Shown here: in pieces, positions 55,495 to 63,022 of the stretch | Numbering within the stretch: position 1 is the stretch's first letter | Layout of the letters: every line of letters begins with the position of its first letter | Virus record (IMG/VR): IMGVR_UViG_3300038468_000170 | Span: 1 to 64,000 of that record | From: a virus | DNA: 64,000 nucleotides | Direction: 5' to 3' (one strand) | Notes under the pieces: model-generated | Told to the model about the DNA's origin: nothing | What the model saw: only the letters and a program-made list of their open reading frames with translations | The model's database searches: none | Translations under genes and position numbers: made by a program

Positions 55495-56352
55495 TCAAGG
55501 AAGGGCATCTTGCATCCACGGCTGCGGGAACAACCCCGGCCACCTCTCTACGCAGATCCGTTTCCACTTCCGAGCAAGCCGCAGGTACTCGAGATCGGCA
55601 GCCTCGTGATCACGCTCTCGGAACATCTTCGCAAGCGCGATCGGGTTCGTCGTCCAAATGAATGACGTCTCGCAGGCGTGCGACAGATACGGGCTCGCGC
55701 TCTCGAAGATACGTTTGCGAGCTATGCCCTTCGGCGCTTCACCGTGCATCGCGGTGTGCTCGACCGTACGGCGCGTGATGTAGTCGCGATACTCGGCGTA
55801 GTTGCGGATCATTGCACTCGCGAAACACATGAGCTCGTCTTGGTTGTCCAAGATCGCCGGATGCGCGACGTAACAGCCCGAGTGCTCCACGTACCGCGTC
55901 GACTCCTGAGACGGCGAGCCCTCTTCGGTCCGGTCGGCGCCAACGTAGTGCCGGATGAGCTCGTGCGACACACGCCGCGAGATACCGGCGATAAAGAAGC
56001 TCATCTTCGCGTGGTACATGATGCTCGCGTGCGGGACGTCGCCTGACTGCGTGTTCGCGATGTACTCGGCGTTCGACTTCTTCCCCGCCTTGAGGCCGAA
56101 GCTGTCGTAGCACTTGCGACCGGCGAGCTCGACGAGGAGTTCGTTATCCGTAATCACCCGCCCATTCTCTTCACGCGGATGCGGGAGAAGGGCGTCAAGA
56201 CGCGCGGAAGCGAAGTCCGGCACGTACTCTTCCGGTACGCATTCGGGACGCCGAGAACGTACCCACTGAAGCATGTCGAAAACTCCGGACGGATCGATCG
56301 ACATCTCCGCGATCACAGAGACAACAGGTTCTTCTTTGAGAATCTTCACCAT
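55495..56352 (-). CDS. thyX: Flavin-dependent thymidylate synthase
   Basis: 285 aa. Makes dTMP from dUMP using FAD and NADPH. Visible landmarks: HASIMYHAKMSFFIAGISRR, then the signature region RHYVGADRTEEGSPSQESTR, a ThyX RHRxxSxNExSxR-type motif with a longer, altered middle (SPSQESTRY for S-x-N-E-x-S-x-R-Y). Downstream ARKRIFESASPYLSHACETS and the LRLARKWKRI helix complete the FAD/dUMP site. Adjacent to dcd and a dNMP kinase, forming a thymidylate supply module. Confidence 0.93.
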   Translation of the reverse strand: MVKILKEEPVVSVIAEMSIDPSGVFDMLQWVRSRRPECVPEEYVPDFASARLDALLPHPREENGRVITDNELLVELAGRKCYDSFGLKAGKKSNAEYIANTQSGDVPHASIMYHAKMSFFIAGISRRVSHELIRHYVGADRTEEGSPSQESTRYVEHSGCYVAHPAILDNQDELMCFASAMIRNYAEYRDYITRRTVEHTAMHGEAPKGIARKRIFESASPYLSHACETSFIWTTNPIALAKMFRERDHEAADLEYLRLARKWKRICVERWPGLFPQPWMQDALP

Positions 56353-56355
56353 GGT

Positions 56356-56895
56356 TCACGTTTTCCTTTCGAACTGCTTCCAGACGCGCGACGGCTGCGG
56401 TCCCCGCGAATACTCTTCGCAGTAGTTTCCGTCATAGAGCTCGACGTCACCCTGAATCGTGTGAAACCGGATCTGCGCGAACCGCATCCCTGCGTAAACC
56501 ACGGTCGGGTACGTCGCGAGCACCTCGAGCGTGTACTGTCCGTCGAATCCCGGGTCTCCGTATCCGGCCGTCACGTGGACGAAGACACCGAGGCGACCAA
56601 TCGAGCTTTTGCCGTCGACGATCGGCACGAAGTGGTCCGTGCGGACGCGCTCGACCGTGTGCATCAAGTAGAGGCGTCCGGGGAACAGTACAAAGTCGTC
56701 GCTGATTTCGAATTGAGTAGTGGCTTGTGCACGAGCGCAATCGAGCCAAGGAGGTCCGCTGATCTCGTACATCACGACGGACCGACCAAGACGCAAGTCG
56801 TAGCTCGCCGGATTGACCTGAGCGTCGTCGAAGGACTCAATCAGGATGCGCCCTTCGACGAGCTGCTTTCGGATTTCCGGACCGGAGAGGATCAT
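56356..56895 (-). CDS. dcd: dCTP deaminase
   Basis: 179 aa trimeric dUTPase-fold enzyme. Landmarks: NPASYDLRLGRSVVMYE at the N-terminus, then GKSSIGRLGVFVHVTAGYGD and PGFDGQYTLEV with the catalytic Glu in TLEV, and GMRFAQIRF near the end. Converts dCTP to dUTP, feeding ThyX; a bifunctional dCTP deaminase/dUTPase cannot be excluded. Coupled to the upstream gene by ATGA and three bases from thyX. Confidence 0.9.
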   Translation of the reverse strand: MILSGPEIRKQLVEGRILIESFDDAQVNPASYDLRLGRSVVMYEISGPPWLDCARAQATTQFEISDDFVLFPGRLYLMHTVERVRTDHFVPIVDGKSSIGRLGVFVHVTAGYGDPGFDGQYTLEVLATYPTVVYAGMRFAQIRFHTIQGDVELYDGNYCEEYSRGPQPSRVWKQFERKT

Positions 56896-57092
56896 GGCTT
56901 CTCTTGTTTCGGATCGTAGCGTCTGTTATTGAGCAAATTCCAGGCGGCTCTATCGTTGCTGTCTAAAAAACGCACCCAGACACGTCCATTTTTGTCCAAT
57001 CCGTAAACGTTGGTGGGGGAGGTCGCAATCTGTACGAACGGAGGCGCAACCGACATATCGATCTTCGATTTCTTCTTACCGATTTTCGACAT
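56892..57092 (-). CDS. Hypothetical protein, 66 aa
   Basis: Basic start (MSKIGKKKSKIDM), then strand-rich core (FVQIATSPTNVYGLDKNGRV, WVRFLDSNDRAAWNLL). YGLDKNGRVWVRF looks like a beta-propeller or RCC1-type single blade. Coupled to dcd. Function unknown. Confidence 0.65.
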   Translation of the reverse strand: MSKIGKKKSKIDMSVAPPFVQIATSPTNVYGLDKNGRVWVRFLDSNDRAAWNLLNNRRYDPKQEKP

Positions 57093-57118
57093 AGAGATAC
57101 TCCTTCGAATAGTGATTC

Positions 57119-57829
57119 TCAGTCTTCTTTCGTCTCCGCGACGAACGCGCGCACCTTCTGTTCGAGTTCCTCGAGCGTGCCGTTGTTCACGATGACCGCG
57201 TCGAATGCGCTGTCTAGGATGCTCTCTTGTTCGGTCTCGCTCACGTGCCGTCCATCGATGCCGGCGCCTGAACGCACGATGCGCACGAGCTTCGCGCCGG
57301 CCCTGCGGAAAGCGTCGACCTCATTCTTGAACCGAAGATCGGGAACGACGACGCTCCTTCCCGCGGCCATGTATAGCAGGCGCGTCAACCCGAAGTTGGC
57401 GCTATACGAGTAGTCACCTTCGGCGAGCTTCTTGGCGACACGGAGCGCGTAGTCGATCCACACGTTCGGGTAGCAGTTGCGGCCCCATTCCGTGCCAAGC
57501 TGTTGGAGCGCGTAGCGGGGCGTCAAGAAGCATACATCGCTGGCTGTACCAACGGCGGCGCTACGCATGCCGCAACACAGGCACGTGGCGTGACCATCGC
57601 CAATAGATCCCCAAGTGTGCCGACGCGGGTAACGTTCATCCGGCGCGTTCCGCATCTCACTCGGCCCCCAAAGTTGCTCCGCCGTGAAGTCGAACACGTC
57701 ACGAGCCAATCTCTTGAGCGGGTCCGCGAGCGCGACTTTCACGAAGCGGTGATCGCGTACGAGAATGTCCGCGACCGTGTCCTTTCCGCTCCCGGCTACG
57801 CCGGAGATGCCTACGAGAACGGCGTTCAT
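57119..57829 (-). CDS. Deoxynucleoside monophosphate kinase-like
   Basis: 236 aa. P-loop GVAGSGKDT at residues 10-18, then LADPLKRLARDVFDF and the RYALQQLGTEWGR segment typical of phage dNMP kinases (T4 gp1 type). VVVPDLRFKNEVDAF near the C-terminus is the conserved nucleotide-binding D-x-R-F. Contains a CLCCG insert. Phosphorylates dNMPs to dNDPs in the nucleotide module. The ATG overlaps the stop of the next gene. Confidence 0.88.
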   Translation of the reverse strand: MNAVLVGISGVAGSGKDTVADILVRDHRFVKVALADPLKRLARDVFDFTAEQLWGPSEMRNAPDERYPRRHTWGSIGDGHATCLCCGMRSAAVGTASDVCFLTPRYALQQLGTEWGRNCYPNVWIDYALRVAKKLAEGDYSYSANFGLTRLLYMAAGRSVVVPDLRFKNEVDAFRRAGAKLVRIVRSGAGIDGRHVSETEQESILDSAFDAVIVNNGTLEELEQKVRAFVAETKED

Positions 57830-57984
57830 TGTAGCTTCCGTGCCTCCGCCACTGAGTAGTCGATCAAAGTTACGATCACGGACACAACCAGCATCACACT
57901 AACGTACTGCCAACCGTGAAAAAATGTCCACAAAGACAAGGCTGTCACAAGCTGCGCGAAGAGTATTCGAATCGCTTGTCTCAT
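57826..57984 (-). CDS. Small two-helix membrane protein, 52 aa
   Basis: ATG 57984 overlapping the stop of the MazG-like gene; a GTG one codon earlier is possible. Hydrophobic IRILFAQLVTALSLWTFF and YVSVMLVVSVIVTLIDYSV form two membrane helices with a short turn, ending EARKLQ. Too short to classify. Confidence 0.6.
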   Translation of the reverse strand: MRQAIRILFAQLVTALSLWTFFHGWQYVSVMLVVSVIVTLIDYSVAEARKLQ

Positions 57985-58409
57985 CACCGTGGCCTCCCCG
58001 ACCGCGCGAACTTCTCCTGCGCCTCGATGGCTAGGTCGAGGCACTCGAGCACGTCGAGACCGAGGTCGTCGATCCAGCGAATCGTCGAGAAGAGGACGTT
58101 GCCTAGCTCTTTCTTGAGCTCTATGGTCTGCAACGGTTCCGAACACTCACGAATGCGTCGGTAGCCCATACCCGCAGGCGGAAGCGGCCCGCTGTTCTCT
58201 CCTTCGATGATGGGCGGCCCGTACCACGGACCGTTGCCGTGGTCTCGAACGATGCGCGCGATGTTGCCGACGCTAACCATGAGCCGCACTGCGATCTCCG
58301 TTAACGACAACTCGGTGCCCCAGATTTGCCACCCTTGAACCCGAAGCGCCGAGAGCCCGGCGTGCACCTGCTCTCGAATTTGCGGGTGTATTCGCATGTC
58401 GACTTGCAT
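57984..58409 (-). CDS. MazG-like nucleotide pyrophosphohydrolase-related protein
   Basis: 141 aa, ATG 58409 (GTG 58412 also in frame). Two helical repeats suggest the MazG all-alpha fold: SLTEIAVRLMVSVGNIARIV and IELKKELGNVLFSTIRWIDD, then GLDVLECLDLAIEAQEKFAR. In active MazG the second motif reads E-L-G-D-V-L; here the Asp is Asn (ELGN), so metal binding may be weak. Located in the nucleotide module, where dNTP clean-up fits. Confidence 0.6.
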   Translation of the reverse strand: MQVDMRIHPQIREQVHAGLSALRVQGWQIWGTELSLTEIAVRLMVSVGNIARIVRDHGNGPWYGPPIIEGENSGPLPPAGMGYRRIRECSEPLQTIELKKELGNVLFSTIRWIDDLGLDVLECLDLAIEAQEKFARSGRPR

Positions 58410-58558
58410 CACTTCTGCTCCTTTTCCGGCGCGCTCTTCGTGATTCGCAACGACTCCAACGTCTTCTGCATTTCCCGAAAAGCTCGTTCAGCGGAAACTT
58501 CGAGCGCCTCGATCAGTTGTTCACGGGTCGTCTCGCCTTTGAAATACTGGTCGTTCAT
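58409..58558 (-). CDS. Short paralogue of the 100-aa protein at 59443, 49 aa
   Basis: ATG 58558 (ATGA overlap upstream), stop 58409-58411. Starts MNDQYFKGETTREQLIEALE and ends REMQKTLESLRITKSAPEKE. Both ends match the protein at 59443 (VNDQYFRGETAREQLIETLK; REMQKTLESLRHHERAPEKE), but the central ~50 residues are missing. A clear internal-deletion paralogue in the same operon. Confidence 0.75.
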   Translation of the reverse strand: MNDQYFKGETTREQLIEALEVSAERAFREMQKTLESLRITKSAPEKEQK

Positions 58559-58869
58559 TCGCGCACCTTGTTCGCATCGTGCCAGAGCTTCTTATCGAGC
58601 ATGGCAGAACCGAGTTCGACTAGTACATGTCCGAGGGCGATTGCTTGCCGACCAATTAGTTGGCCGGAAAATTCTGGATCCCCATAAGCATCGTACGAAC
58701 GCGGAACCTCGAGATAGATGACGCGCACGGCATGATCCTCCGTGTCAGCTACGCCCATCACACGGACGCCATGAAGCTCGGCGAGTTTGAAAATCTGTTT
58801 CATGTCTATCCGGTTAACTCCCAAGCCCCCAACCCCTTGGGGTCCGCCTGATTCCAGCCGGACCGTCAC
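58555..58869 (-). CDS. Hypothetical protein, 104 aa
   Basis: GTG 58869 overlaps the upstream stop; ATG 58803 (MKQIFKLAELHG) is an alternative. Alpha/beta core (HGVRVMGVADTEDHAVRVIY) and helices (LIGRQAIALGHVLVELGSAM). No family recognised. Coupled to both neighbours. Confidence 0.65.
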   Translation of the reverse strand: MTVRLESGGPQGVGGLGVNRIDMKQIFKLAELHGVRVMGVADTEDHAVRVIYLEVPRSYDAYGDPEFSGQLIGRQAIALGHVLVELGSAMLDKKLWHDANKVRE

Positions 58870-59030
58870 TTGATCCCCGGGTATATAAGGTCACGCATCT
58901 GCGCTTCCTTCTCGGCCTTTTCTCTCCGAACGGCTTCGTTCCACCGTAGTTTGAAAGCAAAGCCCCACGCAGCGAGCGCCGGAACCCCAATGAGCCCCCA
59001 GACAAGCCACCCAATGTGCTGTTCTGTCAC
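58866..59030 (-). CDS. Small membrane protein, 54 aa
   Basis: GTG 59030; stop 58866-58868 overlaps the next GTG. One membrane helix (IGWLVWGLIGVPALAAWGFA) followed by a charged amphipathic tail (RWNEAVRREKAEKEAQMRDL). Found from the continuous GTGA coupling chain; the topology resembles small holin-like or spanin-like proteins. Confidence 0.6.
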   Translation of the reverse strand: MTEQHIGWLVWGLIGVPALAAWGFAFKLRWNEAVRREKAEKEAQMRDLIYPGIK

Positions 59031-59041
59031 TTTCTGAACTC

Positions 59042-59137
59042 CTATCCCGGCCCACGCTCCGAGAAACAGCGTGGCGCCGACTCGTCAGGGAAGAGCCGCT
59101 GGAAGTCGGGGAGGGATTCGGGGAATTCAAGTTTCAC
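59042..59137 (-). CDS. 31-aa peptide resembling an IS1595 transposase N-terminus
   Basis: GTG 59137 overlaps the previous stop; ends at TAG 59042-59044. The first 20 residues, VKLEFPESLPDFQRLFPDES, resemble the start of IS1595-family transposases (L-P-E-F-x-x-x-F-P-D-E), then the frame stops. No other transposase part or terminal repeats are visible, so it is either a tiny remnant kept by coupling or a chance match. Confidence 0.35.
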   Translation of the reverse strand: MKLEFPESLPDFQRLFPDESAPRCFSERGPG

Positions 59138-59406
59138 TGTGGATCACCGTCGTTGCGAACGTCCGCGTTTTTACCCGCCAACATCCCCTTCCACATCGTA
59201 ACAGCTTTGCTCACGTTTCCCGGCGTTAGCGCGATTGCCAGTAGGCCGGCAACCCCCACGTGTGCTGCGGTGAAGTAGTGGCCGTCTTCGTCGTGGTACA
59301 AGGAGCGCATGGCGCCGCATAGTATCCAAAAGCCGGTTCCGGCGGCGCCGCAAACCAGAACGAACAGCGTCAAGTCCGGCACGGACAAGTGTCGTCCTCT
59401 ACGCAT
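59134..59406 (-). CDS. Two-helix membrane protein, 90 aa
   Basis: ATG 59406 preferred; TTG 59427 is possible. Two membrane segments (LTLFVLVCGAAGTGFWILC and AAHVGVAGLLAIALTPG) joined by MRSLYHDEDGHY. Polar C-terminus. One of several tiny membrane proteins in this stretch. Function unknown. Confidence 0.6.
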   Translation of the reverse strand: MRRGRHLSVPDLTLFVLVCGAAGTGFWILCGAMRSLYHDEDGHYFTAAHVGVAGLLAIALTPGNVSKAVTMWKGMLAGKNADVRNDGDPQ

Positions 59407-59442
59407 TGCCGTGCCCCACAAGAGCAATATCGACGTCTGTGT

Positions 59443-59745
59443 TCATTTTGGCTCCTTTTCCGGCGCTCTCTCGTGGTGTCGCAACGACTCCAACGTCTTC
59501 TGCATTTCCCGAAGAGCCCGTCCAGCGAGCTCGACAGCGGCGTCTCGTTCGGCGCGTAGTTTCTCTACTTCGCCTTTGAAATCGGGCGTCAGATCGGGGA
59601 ACGTGAACACCTGATTGGGGCCTTCGTCAAGATACGCATCGAGCGCGTCCACGACGTCGTGCGCCTGTGCGTCTGTCATCACGGCCTTGAGCGTCTCGAT
59701 CAGTTGCTCACGGGCCGTCTCGCCCCTGAAATACTGGTCGTTCAC
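59443..59745 (-). CDS. Hypothetical protein, 100 aa (long paralogue)
   Basis: GTG 59745 overlaps the parB-like stop. VNDQYFRGETAREQLIETLK, then an acidic middle (AHDVVDALDAYLDEGPNQVF) and a coiled coil (EVEKLRAERDAAVELAGRAL). Shares both ends with the 49-aa protein at 58409. No family recognised. Confidence 0.7.
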   Translation of the reverse strand: MNDQYFRGETAREQLIETLKAVMTDAQAHDVVDALDAYLDEGPNQVFTFPDLTPDFKGEVEKLRAERDAAVELAGRALREMQKTLESLRHHERAPEKEPK

Positions 59746-60599
59746 GACTTCTCCCGAACCTTCCTCCACTCCCCGGTTCGAATCTGCTTCAGTAGCGACG
59801 CAGGAACGTCGCTCCAGGCTTGGTCGATCCACGCCGCGATATCCGTAGCCACCGCGTCTTCGGCCTTCTTGCTGATGTGTCCGTTCCTCTGTCCGTTGAC
59901 GATCTCGCGCGCCTTGCCCGCGTTCCCACGACGCTTCTTGCCCGGCGCCCGAGGGGCGTTCTCGACGAGCTCCGTGACCTTGCTCTTGGCTTCCTCCGGC
60001 TCGAGTTTCGAGAGCTTGTAGCCCTCGCTCGCGGTGATCTTGCCGGCCTCGACCGCGTTCCTCACCGCTGCCGGCGCATCGAGCAGCGACAGCAGGTTCT
60101 TCACCGAGGTCACACTGATTCCGAACAGCACCGCGATCTCCGCCTCGTCCCGGCCGAGATCGAGGTAGCGCTGCGCCTTCTTCGCACGCCCGAGCGGCGT
60201 GTCGTCCTGGCGGTGCTCGTTCTCGCTGATAAGGATCCCCATCGCGCCGTGCGAATTCGTACGGCGGACCATCGCCGGGACCCTGATCGGCTCGAGACCT
60301 TTCTTCTTCAAGCGTCGGTTCGCCTCACGGGCGGCCTTCACGCGCTGCCTGCCGACGACCACCTCGATCTTGCCCGTCTCTTGGTTTCGGGCGACCGTGA
60401 CAGGCTCGAGGACGCCCTGAGGCACGCCGTCAGGGGCGTGCAACATGTTCAAGACGAGCGACTCGCTCACCGGCAAGTGCACGCGCTCGTCGTAGAGCGG
60501 GGACTTCTCGTCCGTGACCAAGACGAGGTCATCAGGGTCGAACATGTAGGCGTCTCGTTTGCCCTTCGCATTGAGAGCGTCTCTGGATGCTTTCGGCAT
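59742..60599 (-). CDS. parB: ParB/Spo0J-family protein
   Basis: 285 aa, ATG 60599 with AAAGGAAA upstream; the frame to 60638 lacks a better start. ParB N-terminal domain with VVVGRQRVKAAREA (the G-x-R-R box, here GRQR) and SENEHRQDDTPLGRA (E-N-x-H-R), then an HTH (DEAEIAVLFGISVTSVKNLL). A CTP-dependent clamp that binds parS-like sites in known relatives. No ParA gene is seen. In phages such proteins can act in partition or as transcription regulators. Confidence 0.85.
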   Translation of the reverse strand: MPKASRDALNAKGKRDAYMFDPDDLVLVTDEKSPLYDERVHLPVSESLVLNMLHAPDGVPQGVLEPVTVARNQETGKIEVVVGRQRVKAAREANRRLKKKGLEPIRVPAMVRRTNSHGAMGILISENEHRQDDTPLGRAKKAQRYLDLGRDEAEIAVLFGISVTSVKNLLSLLDAPAAVRNAVEAGKITASEGYKLSKLEPEEAKSKVTELVENAPRAPGKKRRGNAGKAREIVNGQRNGHISKKAEDAVATDIAAWIDQAWSDVPASLLKQIRTGEWRKVREKS

Positions 60600-60712
60600 G
60601 GGGGTTTCCTTTCGATTTCCTTTCGTTCGGCCAAGCAAGGCCGGTAGCGCCTAAGGACTGGAGGGGGGATCAGTCGCGGCGCTACCGACCTTGCTGGGCC
60701 GTCGTAAAGAGG

Positions 60713-60862
60713 TCACTTTTTTGCCCATCGCGCCCGCGCAGCCTTCCGTGCGATGTCGGAGCGCTTCTTCGGCGAGAGCACTCGGGCCCGGGCCACGCCC
60801 CCCTTCGAGCCTCCGAGCTTGCCTAGAGCAACGGCGGCGGGATTCTTCTTGGGCTTGGCCAT
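60713..60862 (-). CDS. Small basic protein, 49 aa
   Basis: ATG 60862 (MAKPKKNPAAVALGKLGGSK). The K-L-G-G-S-K-G-G-x-A-R-A and R-x-x-I-A-R-K-A-A-R-A-R-W pieces occur in small basic proteins of phages and bacteria of unknown function. Likely binds nucleic acid. Lies between the helicase and parB genes. Confidence 0.7.
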   Translation of the reverse strand: MAKPKKNPAAVALGKLGGSKGGVARARVLSPKKRSDIARKAARARWAKK

Positions 60863-60907
60863 GGCCGGTCTATAGCAGCTCGTTCGTGCGCGGGCAAGCA
60901 CTTTCAC

Positions 60908-62272
60908 TTACCTCAACACCGTGAGCTTCTTCGACGCGCGCGTTACGGCCGTGTAGAGCCAACGCTTCCAATCTTCATTGTCCATGTAGCCGCCGCGCTC
61001 GGCGCAGACGACAAGATCGTCGAACTGCGAACCTTGCATCTTGTGCACAGTCATCGCGTAACCGAAGTCGAAGAGCGCACCCGCTTCGGAGAACGAACGA
61101 AGACCCGTCTCGCGCGAAAGTTCTTCGACGGACGAGAACGTCTTCTCGCGCCTGAATTGCTGATAAAGCATCTCGTAGGTGTGCGCTTTGATCTCGTCTT
61201 CAGGAAACGCGATCGAGCCCACGATATGTGTCTCGCTCTCTTCTCCTTTGTGGTTCTTCTTTATTTTCACATCGCTCTGGAGCACGCCGCGCATCCCATT
61301 GGCGATTGGCTGACGACCACCCTCGGCCTTCATGTTGCGAAGACAGATGACGTGCTCGCCGGCAGAAAAAGGACCGCCTACGGTCCCTCGAGCGCGCCGT
61401 ACCGCATCGTTCAAGCCGACTCGTCGACGATTCGTGTAGCAAGCAAGACCCATCTCGAGAAGTCGTTCGGGCGATGCGTCCGCGTAGCGCTCTTCGATGA
61501 GCTCGTTGACGAATCGAAGCTGCCCGAAGCACACAGCGTCGCCACCGTCGAATATCTCCGGAAGCCGACCTTCCTCTCGGATCATCTTCGAGAGTGCGAT
61601 GATCGGATTGCCTTCAGCCTGCCGATGAATCTTCTCAAGCCGCAGGTTCGGGTTCTTCATGAGCGAACCCGTGCCGCTGACGGGCGGAAGCTGTCCGTGG
61701 TCACCGACCGCAAGGATCGGCACGCCGTAACCGCGCAAGTCAGCGAGCATCCCATCGTCGACCATCGAAGCCTCGTCGACGATGATGAGTCCGTAGCTCC
61801 GATCGAGCGCTTCGCGACGGTGCCACCCTTTGCCACCGCACTCGACGCAGTTGCCGTTCTCGTCCTTCTCAGGATAGATGAACTTCTTCGTCACCTTGCC
61901 GTTCTCGTCGACGTCTTCGACCACCTCCGGTTCGAGACACTCGCACGCCGCGTAAATGAGTTGATGGATCGTTCCACAGAAGGGTTTGTTGCTAGGCTCG
62001 CCATACATGCCGCGCTGCCGCTGCGCGAGGACGGTCTCGGTTCCTGCTGTTCGGAGTTTGCGACGAAGCACCGACGTCGCCTTGCCCGTGAAAGCGCAAA
62101 ACGCCGGGAGCTCGATCTCGTTCGCAACAAGAGACACGAGCGTCGACTTGCCGCTGCCGGCGTAACCACCGAGCGAGAGCAAAGGTAGGTTAGGGTTGCT
62201 CACCCACCGCATGATGCTGTCGTAGGCGTTACGTTGATCGTTCGAGAGATTTTCGACGGTGATGTTGTTCAC
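60908..62272 (-). CDS. SF1B DNA helicase, Dda/RecD2-like
   Basis: 454 aa, GTG 62272 overlapping the upstream stop. Motifs: Walker A GGYAGSGKST (35-44); Ia FCAFTGKATSVLRRK; II LIIVDEASMVDD; III ILAVGDHGQLPPV; then RLEKIHRQAEGNPI (IV region) and AMTVHKMQGSQFDDLVV plus YTAVTRASKKLTVL (V/VI). An insert with Cys-x2-Cys (CVECGGKG) interrupts between Ia and II. Unwinds DNA 5' to 3' in this family. Near a candidate origin. Confidence 0.93.
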   Translation of the reverse strand: MNNITVENLSNDQRNAYDSIMRWVSNPNLPLLSLGGYAGSGKSTLVSLVANEIELPAFCAFTGKATSVLRRKLRTAGTETVLAQRQRGMYGEPSNKPFCGTIHQLIYAACECLEPEVVEDVDENGKVTKKFIYPEKDENGNCVECGGKGWHRREALDRSYGLIIVDEASMVDDGMLADLRGYGVPILAVGDHGQLPPVSGTGSLMKNPNLRLEKIHRQAEGNPIIALSKMIREEGRLPEIFDGGDAVCFGQLRFVNELIEERYADASPERLLEMGLACYTNRRRVGLNDAVRRARGTVGGPFSAGEHVICLRNMKAEGGRQPIANGMRGVLQSDVKIKKNHKGEESETHIVGSIAFPEDEIKAHTYEMLYQQFRREKTFSSVEELSRETGLRSFSEAGALFDFGYAMTVHKMQGSQFDDLVVCAERGGYMDNEDWKRWLYTAVTRASKKLTVLR

Positions 62273-62754
62273 GATGAAATCCTTCCTGCACATACTGGGC
62301 CTAAGCCACTAGAAATCGATTCCGGCGTGGTCAGCCGACGTCCACAAGCTCCGCAGCGCCCCTCATGGTAGACGGCAAGCTCCGGGTGCATCTTGCCGCT
62401 GATGAGCGTCTTCCAGACCCACGTGAACGCGACGGCGCTCGGTGCGTCGGAAGCGATGCGGCTCTTCTTACCGTGCGAGTACGTCGAGCGACCGAAGATG
62501 CATCCGAGATAGGTGTAGTCGCCATCGTTGTTCGAACCCGTGAGGACGGATACGAAGTGAGGAGACGGCCTGGTGTCGCCCTGACGGGCCTCGGCGAGTA
62601 CGACGCGATAGGTGAACCGAGCACCCGTCTTGCGGCTCTGGAAAGTCACGTGAGCGTTGCCGGCGAGCAGAAACCGGACGGTCGCGGCAGGGTCGAGGAG
62701 TTCGGCGCGGGGGCCCGGGACCTCATCTGGATTTTCTTGGAAAGCCGTCATCAT
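62269..62754 (-). CDS. DUF6011-type zinc-ribbon protein, 161 aa
   Basis: ATG 62754 chosen; TTG 62790 is open too. An N-terminal beta domain (RFLLAGNAHVTFQSRKTGAR, PHFVSVLTGSNNDGDYTYLG) and a C-terminal ribbon (RCGACGRRLTTPESISSGLG, then PVCAG). The C-x2-C...C pattern with G-R-x-L-T-x-P-E-S-I is that of DUF6011, common in phage replication regions. Function unknown. The stop overlaps the helicase GTG. Confidence 0.8.
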   Translation of the reverse strand: MMTAFQENPDEVPGPRAELLDPAATVRFLLAGNAHVTFQSRKTGARFTYRVVLAEARQGDTRPSPHFVSVLTGSNNDGDYTYLGCIFGRSTYSHGKKSRIASDAPSAVAFTWVWKTLISGKMHPELAVYHEGRCGACGRRLTTPESISSGLGPVCAGRISS

Positions 62755-62839
62755 GTTTGGTTGGACGAAGGGACGGTATTTTCGATTCAATTAATTCGTT
62801 AAATCAAGACTGGAACTCGTCGCGTACGACTGGAAAGAA

Positions 62840-63014
62840 GTGACGATGGTGACCCAAATGACGATGTTTCAGCCGTCAGCCCCAAAAAATCTAGGTGACG
62901 ATGGTGACGATACCCCCCATCAATTCTAAATGCGGGGAAAAATATTTTGGATGAGGGGCCCGAAAAATTCTGGGCCGACGGCTGAAACATCGTCATTTGG
63001 GTCACCATCGTCAC
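62840..63014. repeat. 43-bp inverted repeat with iterons, candidate origin
   Basis: Left arm 62840-62882 and right arm 62972-63014 are inverted copies differing at one of 43 positions, with an 89-bp spacer. GGTGACGAT occurs in tandem in the spacer (62894 and 62903), inverted at 63007-63015 and nearly at 62839. The spacer centre is A/T-rich for this genome (around 62930-62960, AAAATATTTT). It sits in the 230-bp gap between a replication NTPase gene and the helicase operon. Origin, regulatory site or long hairpin terminator are all possible. Confidence 0.7.
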
Positions 63015-63022
63015 CTTGCTCC

